Assembly (NCBI GenBank): GCA_947650285.1
Contig: CANTFL010001360.1
Coordinates: 124,001 to 188,000 of the forward strand
Direction of reading: 5' to 3'
DNA: 64,000 nucleotides
From: Hyaloperonospora brassicae
Lineage: Eukaryota > Oomycota > Peronosporomycetes > Peronosporales > Peronosporaceae
Of this stretch, positions 60,701-64,000 are shown in pieces (the first letter of the stretch is position 1; each line of letters starts with the position of its first letter). The position numbers and the translations under genes were made by a program. The notes under the pieces were generated by a model. That model saw nothing but the letters and a program-made list of their open reading frames with translations. It did no database searches and was not told the DNA's origin.

Positions 60701-61045
60701 GCAGCTATTTGCCTGCTAAACATCATTCATTGCTTCCAAGAGCTGAAACTCACAGCCGTGAACTTGTTGTTGTCGAGCCAGGTCGGTCGACCCCCGAACA
60801 TCTTACACGCAAGTGTGCGTGATTTCAGGATATACTGCAACCCATGTCGTATCGTCGATTTCGCAATGACACTTCTCTGTCGTCGTGGGACAGAACGCGA
60901 GTGACTGAAAGGTTTGCAGCGAGCGGCACCCCATCATGCAAATACTACACTTACATATGAGCAGCAGTCGCTGACGAGCACAGATACGCTCACTGCGATA
61001 GTGGGACACATCAAGCGCAACTACATCGCACTCTTGCAGGTTGTC
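57793..61045. other. Gene-poor stretch, nothing recognised
   Basis: Poly-CAG/AGA-rich sequence just after the zinc-finger gene (57.8-57.93 kb) belongs to its 3' flank. Many short ORFs (up to 168 codons at 59110-59616) follow on both strands without motifs. Some frames near 60.3-60.9 kb look like a decayed gene but cannot be assigned. ATACC at 61046-61050 would be the target duplication of Gypsy copy B. Confidence 0.4.
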
Positions 61046-61050
61046 ATACC

Positions 61051-61440
61051 TGTAACGGGGCACACCCTTGCGTAACTTAACGCAAGGGATTTGGGTGCCC
61101 CGACGGACGTACACGTGGCGAGCGAGGAAGCGTAGGTAGGGTAAAAGTAGAACTGTTATATTAATAAATTAAGTCTTTAAACTACTGTCTCTTCGTTTGA
61201 CTTAATTCAATTATACTAATATAACTGCATGTATGGTGACGTCTCGTCACCACTCATTGCGCGCGTCTTGCGGCGATTGGTGGGTTGATATCATCACGAT
61301 ATCAACCAATGAACAGACCCTTCTGGTCGACCCTTCAATATCACCGCTTCGGTGATATTGTTTAAAGAATATCCATCTTTATATTCTTTATTGTCACTTT
61401 CCTTAAGTGACAATATTATGTAACGGGCTGCCCCGTTACA
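61051..61440 (-). repeat. 3' LTR of copy B (390 bp)
   Basis: The ends form a perfect 9-bp inverted repeat, TGTAACGGG/CCCGTTACA. It is largely made of hairpins: 61065-61088 (9-bp stem), 61235-61251 (7), 61283-61307 (10), 61336-61360 (11), 61363-61390 (10), 61390-61414 (10), 61419-61440 (9). Confidence 0.9.
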
Positions 61441-61452
61441 TCACCCCCCCTT
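61441..61452 (-). other. Polypurine tract of copy B
   Basis: On the minus strand AAGGGGGGGTGA abuts the LTR, which fixes this as the 3' LTR of a minus-strand element. Confidence 0.7.
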
Positions 61453-61570
61453 AACTGATAGTCACCGTGTGACTATCGAAATATGGAGGCCACCCGTTGG
61501 CCACCATTGGGACAGGGAGCACTTGTTTGGTCCGTTCCACTCACTTTCCGCTTGACCTCGCATAGTTAAC

Positions 61571-63178
61571 ATGTCTATGCGAGGTGACTCAAGACCCACA
61601 CAGCCTGGTGCTGTGCAAGCCTCTGCGGCAGACGCTTCGTCGTCTGCCGCCCCTTCTTCGCCTGCAGCAACAGGTGCTGCAGGTGCACGCGGTATCACGC
61701 CGCGTGCGCATGATGACCCCGATGTGGAGGTCATCTACTCTGGCGAGTCAGACGTGTCTGACTCGGGCAATGCTCCAGAGGCGTCTCGCTCACCGGCGAC
61801 GCCTCAGTATTCGCCAAGGCCACTGCCGAACGAACGGACTCGTGAGTTGCATCACAGTCTGTTCGGCAGTGATGACGATGATCAGGGTGGTGAGTATCTT
61901 TGCTCATCACCGAATCGGCTCGTGCGTCCTTCGCACGAGCGTGATGACGATGGTGCGAGCCGTCGTCAATCTGGGAGCCGTGGTACCAACAAGGGTACCA
62001 CTGTGAAGCGTGATGAGTTGAAGCCGTGGCGTTTGCCCGAACAACTCATCAATAGCCTGTCTCACGAGACAGGCCAACACCATCGAATACCCTTATTCGA
62101 TGCAACCGAGCTTCACGGCTTGAGTCCCAGCGCGAAGAACTTTCGCGCTGAAGAAGACTTTTATCTCGATGTCTTCCTTAGACATCGATGGTACAATAGC
62201 AACCAAAAGCGTGACAAAACATCGCTTTTGGCTGCGTGGAACGCGTTCGTCCAAAACGTCAAGAATTTTGGACGAGAGGGGTGGCTCAAGAAACTTGAGG
62301 CAACACGCCTCAGGTTCGAACGGCGAACGCCAACCGGTGCTAGGTACCGGTTGCATTGTTTATCGAGTGAGGCAGGCATTCCTTGCCTCACATGGGGAGA
62401 CCCTTGTGCGAGTTGTGTTGACAACTCGCAGCGTGCACATAGGGATGTGTACTCCCTAAATTCGCCCTGGGGAAGGGCACATCTCTCGGAGGAGATGCGT
62501 GACGCGATTGCAAACTTGCAATCCGTCTACAAGCGCCTAGGGCGCGTGTTTACCGATGGGCCACAGGACTCATCGGATGGGTCTCGTCATACTGGTGGAC
62601 GAGACCTTCAACATCCATTAACAGCTGAGAGCGGGGCTCCCAGCTGTTCCAAGAGGGTGGATACCCCCGCCACTGGACGAGGTAGCTCGTCCTTGATCCT
62701 GAATCGTCACGGTGATTCAAGATACGCTCCACTAGAAAGCGTTGATCACCGTGAGCATCCACCAAAGGATGTGGTGGAGGAGGAAAGACCTCCTCCAGAA
62801 CCCCAGGCCCACCATCTCGACCCTTACGAGATGGATCGCGCAATCGATGAATTGCGCGATGACTTGAAGCACGAGCGCGACCGACGCTACGCTTTGACCG
62901 ACACCGTGCGGAAGAACCGCAAGGATCACGAGGCTGATCGGGCGAGGGATCGCGCCGATTATGCCACGGCGCAGCTTCAGGTCGAGCGGGATGTCCGCTC
63001 CCTTTTCGGCGAGCTGGCGACAGCTCGCGGAGAGATAACTCGGTTGAATACCGAGGTATCATATCTGCGCGACCAGACGGATCGTCTGGAGCGCGAACGC
63101 AAGAACTTGATGGATGTTCTTGAACGTGGGGGCTATCTTCATCGGAAGAAGAAGGCTCGTACTGACAGTACGACCTAA
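61571..63178 (+). CDS. Antisense ORF of copy B (535 codons), unknown function
   Basis: This uninterrupted ORF starts 130 nt inside the 3' LTR and is antisense to the element. Residues 1-140 are Ala/Ser/Pro-rich and acidic. A central region (about 160-325) looks folded (EEDFYLDVFLRHRWYN, LLAAWNAFVQNVKNFGREGW, a cysteine cluster CLTWGDPCASC). The last ~130 residues are charged and heptad-like (ERDRRYALTDTVRKNRKDHE, LRDQTDRLERERKNL), so probably coiled coil, with a Lys/Arg end. It is not gag, protease, RT or integrase; no family is recognised. Its 3' 629 nt overlap pol coding for the chromodomain on the other strand. A decayed homologue in the same place in copy A shows it is a family trait. The LTR may supply an antisense promoter. 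Confidence 0.75.
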   Translation: MSMRGDSRPTQPGAVQASAADASSSAAPSSPAATGAAGARGITPRAHDDPDVEVIYSGESDVSDSGNAPEASRSPATPQYSPRPLPNERTRELHHSLFGSDDDDQGGEYLCSSPNRLVRPSHERDDDGASRRQSGSRGTNKGTTVKRDELKPWRLPEQLINSLSHETGQHHRIPLFDATELHGLSPSAKNFRAEEDFYLDVFLRHRWYNSNQKRDKTSLLAAWNAFVQNVKNFGREGWLKKLEATRLRFERRTPTGARYRLHCLSSEAGIPCLTWGDPCASCVDNSQRAHRDVYSLNSPWGRAHLSEEMRDAIANLQSVYKRLGRVFTDGPQDSSDGSRHTGGRDLQHPLTAESGAPSCSKRVDTPATGRGSSSLILNRHGDSRYAPLESVDHREHPPKDVVEEERPPPEPQAHHLDPYEMDRAIDELRDDLKHERDRRYALTDTVRKNRKDHEADRARDRADYATAQLQVERDVRSLFGELATARGEITRLNTEVSYLRDQTDRLERERKNLMDVLERGGYLHRKKKARTDSTT

Positions 63179-64000
63179 GCCTCCCCACGTAAAACGTAGG
63201 ATGCGTGCGCATCCTACGTGGCAATTCGAGTGTGTATGCATTGCCCTTGCGATGCAACACTCGAAATGGCCCAATGTATTTCGGCAGTAGTTTACTACTG
63301 CCGACACTAGTGACTGCATGTCCAGGTAGGTTTACCGTTGACAGTAGTACTAGGTCATTAACCTTAAATGAAAGAACATTTGCTCTTCCATTCTTGTCTG
63401 CGTTCCGTTTCTGACGGTCCACCGCATTTGCGATGGAGTCCTGAACGAAACGGACTACCGCTTCTCGAGTCAGCAGGAAGTTCTCTGCTGACTCTTTGTT
63501 TTGTTTAGCAGTGCGCTGCGTGCGCACTGCTAAGAGATTGCTCTCTTCTTCAGCGAGGTTGTCTTCTTCCTCGCTGGCATAATCGTTGGCGATGCTGAAT
63601 ATACCAGCATCGTCATCATCATCCGAATCAATAATAGCGTCTTCGCTATTATTGAGATGATCTTCTTCATCGATGTCGACTTGATCGACATCGGCATCAT
63701 ACGTGACGACGTTTGCGTCGACACGTGATGAGCAAGAGCCAAAACGGTTTTTGCTCGAGCGAGTCCCTCCCCCCTTATCCAAGAGTCACACTCTAGAAGG
63801 GTGGGCACACGTGGATGGCGTAGGCCATTCACGTAAAACGGTGTGTGCTGTGTTGAAGCATGCACCGAATTATTGATGGCGAATTCCACCATGGGTAGGA
63901 ATTCGCTCCAACTCGGAAACGAGTGGACATATCCTCGAAGAATCTCTTCGAGGACACGGTTCGCACGTTCCGTCTGACCATCTGTTTCTGGATGGTCAGA
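62550..64000 (-). CDS. pol C-terminus of copy B: integrase, GPY/F module, chromodomain (5' part off window)
   Basis: From the right edge the minus strand reads the integrase Glu region (RANRVLEEILRGYVHS), then HPRVPTLLECDSWIRGEGLA. Near 63770 the frame shifts by -1 into a 410-codon frame (63782-62550). That frame holds an acidic linker (DQVDIDEEDHLNN, DSDDDDD), FVQDSIANAVDRQKRNADK, a GPY/F-type module (KLLPKYIGPFRVLHRKGNAY) near 63.2 kb, and a chromodomain (RFLVERILNHRDD, YLVQWRGYPPSWNSWEP) at about 62590-62755. Integrase inserts the cDNA; chromodomains steer it to chromatin marks. The same -1 step occurs in copy A. Confidence 0.85.

Larger units (their letters stand above)
61051..64000 (-). 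mobile_element. 3' portion of chromodomain Ty3/Gypsy element (copy B), minus strand
   Basis: It contains one LTR (61051-61440), a polypurine tract beside it, and pol from the integrase Glu region to the chromodomain, all on the minus strand; the remainder lies beyond the right edge. LTR orientation, judged by the shared GACGCGCGCAATG block, agrees. The long frames are intact (410 and 535 codons), so this copy is younger than copy A. The two copies are clearly homologous in protein but diverged in DNA and LTR length (390 against 447 bp), so they are separate subfamilies. Confidence 0.92.

Noticed and set aside
61051..61440. LTR of copy B read as a 5' LTR with the 535-codon ORF as gag
   Set aside because: The polypurine tract, the internal LTR block orientation and the pol frames all put the element on the minus strand, and the ORF does not resemble the gag of copy A.
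61051..61440. CRISPR-like array because of regularly spaced palindromes
   Set aside because: The hairpins all differ in sequence, there is no constant repeat, and the region is an LTR in a eukaryotic genome.

Overview
The window looks like nuclear DNA of an oomycete, most likely a peronosporalean (Phytophthora or a downy mildew). The reasons are: compact GC-rich genes with short GT-AG introns (58 to 160 nt), oomycete-style initiator motifs (TCATTYY) a short way upstream of several start codons, an RWP-RK factor, two proteins with HGGG zinc-finger repeats, a phytochelatin synthase, and LINE and chromodomain Ty3/Gypsy elements of oomycete type. Gene islands alternate with long AT-rich or repeat-filled deserts. 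Gene models come from reading both strands; splice sites were chosen by consensus and by whether the joined protein fits its family.

Layout. 1-1793 (-) is the 5' part of a four-TM ankyrin-repeat protein that runs off the left edge. 4.2-8.3 kb is a decayed LINE. 8.6-18.2 kb is an AT-rich block with no recognisable gene. 18.3-19.0 kb is a broken phytochelatin synthase copy, followed by an RWP-RK gene (-). 23.7-25.3 kb is a three-level nest: a solo LTR, containing a second solo LTR, containing a 786-bp TIR transposon; all three have target duplications. 27.5-35.7 kb is a complete but disabled chromodomain Ty3/Gypsy element (copy A) with 447-bp LTRs, next to an older LTR relic. 39.5-41.4 kb is a MULE-like transposase relic.

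The gene island at 41.8-57.8 kb holds a seven-exon M20 metallopeptidase (acetylornithine-deacetylase-like), a tRNA 2'-phosphotransferase (-), ORC2 (-), an intact phytochelatin synthase (+), and two HGGG zinc-finger paralogues transcribed away from each other from a shared 4-kb spacer. The right edge (61.05-64.0 kb) is the 3' end of a second, better preserved Gypsy element (copy B, minus strand).

The most unusual material is the Gypsy family. (1) Its sequence, LTR and coding alike, is built from closely spaced short hairpins (stems mostly 8-11 bp), far above chance. (2) It carries an antisense ORF, 535 codons and intact in copy B and decayed but recognisable in copy A. This ORF starts next to the 3' LTR and overlaps the integrase C-terminus and chromodomain coding region on the opposite strand. 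(3) Both copies change frame by -1 at the same place in pol, just before an acidic linker.

The host genes do not form a pathway and sit together only as an ordinary gene island.
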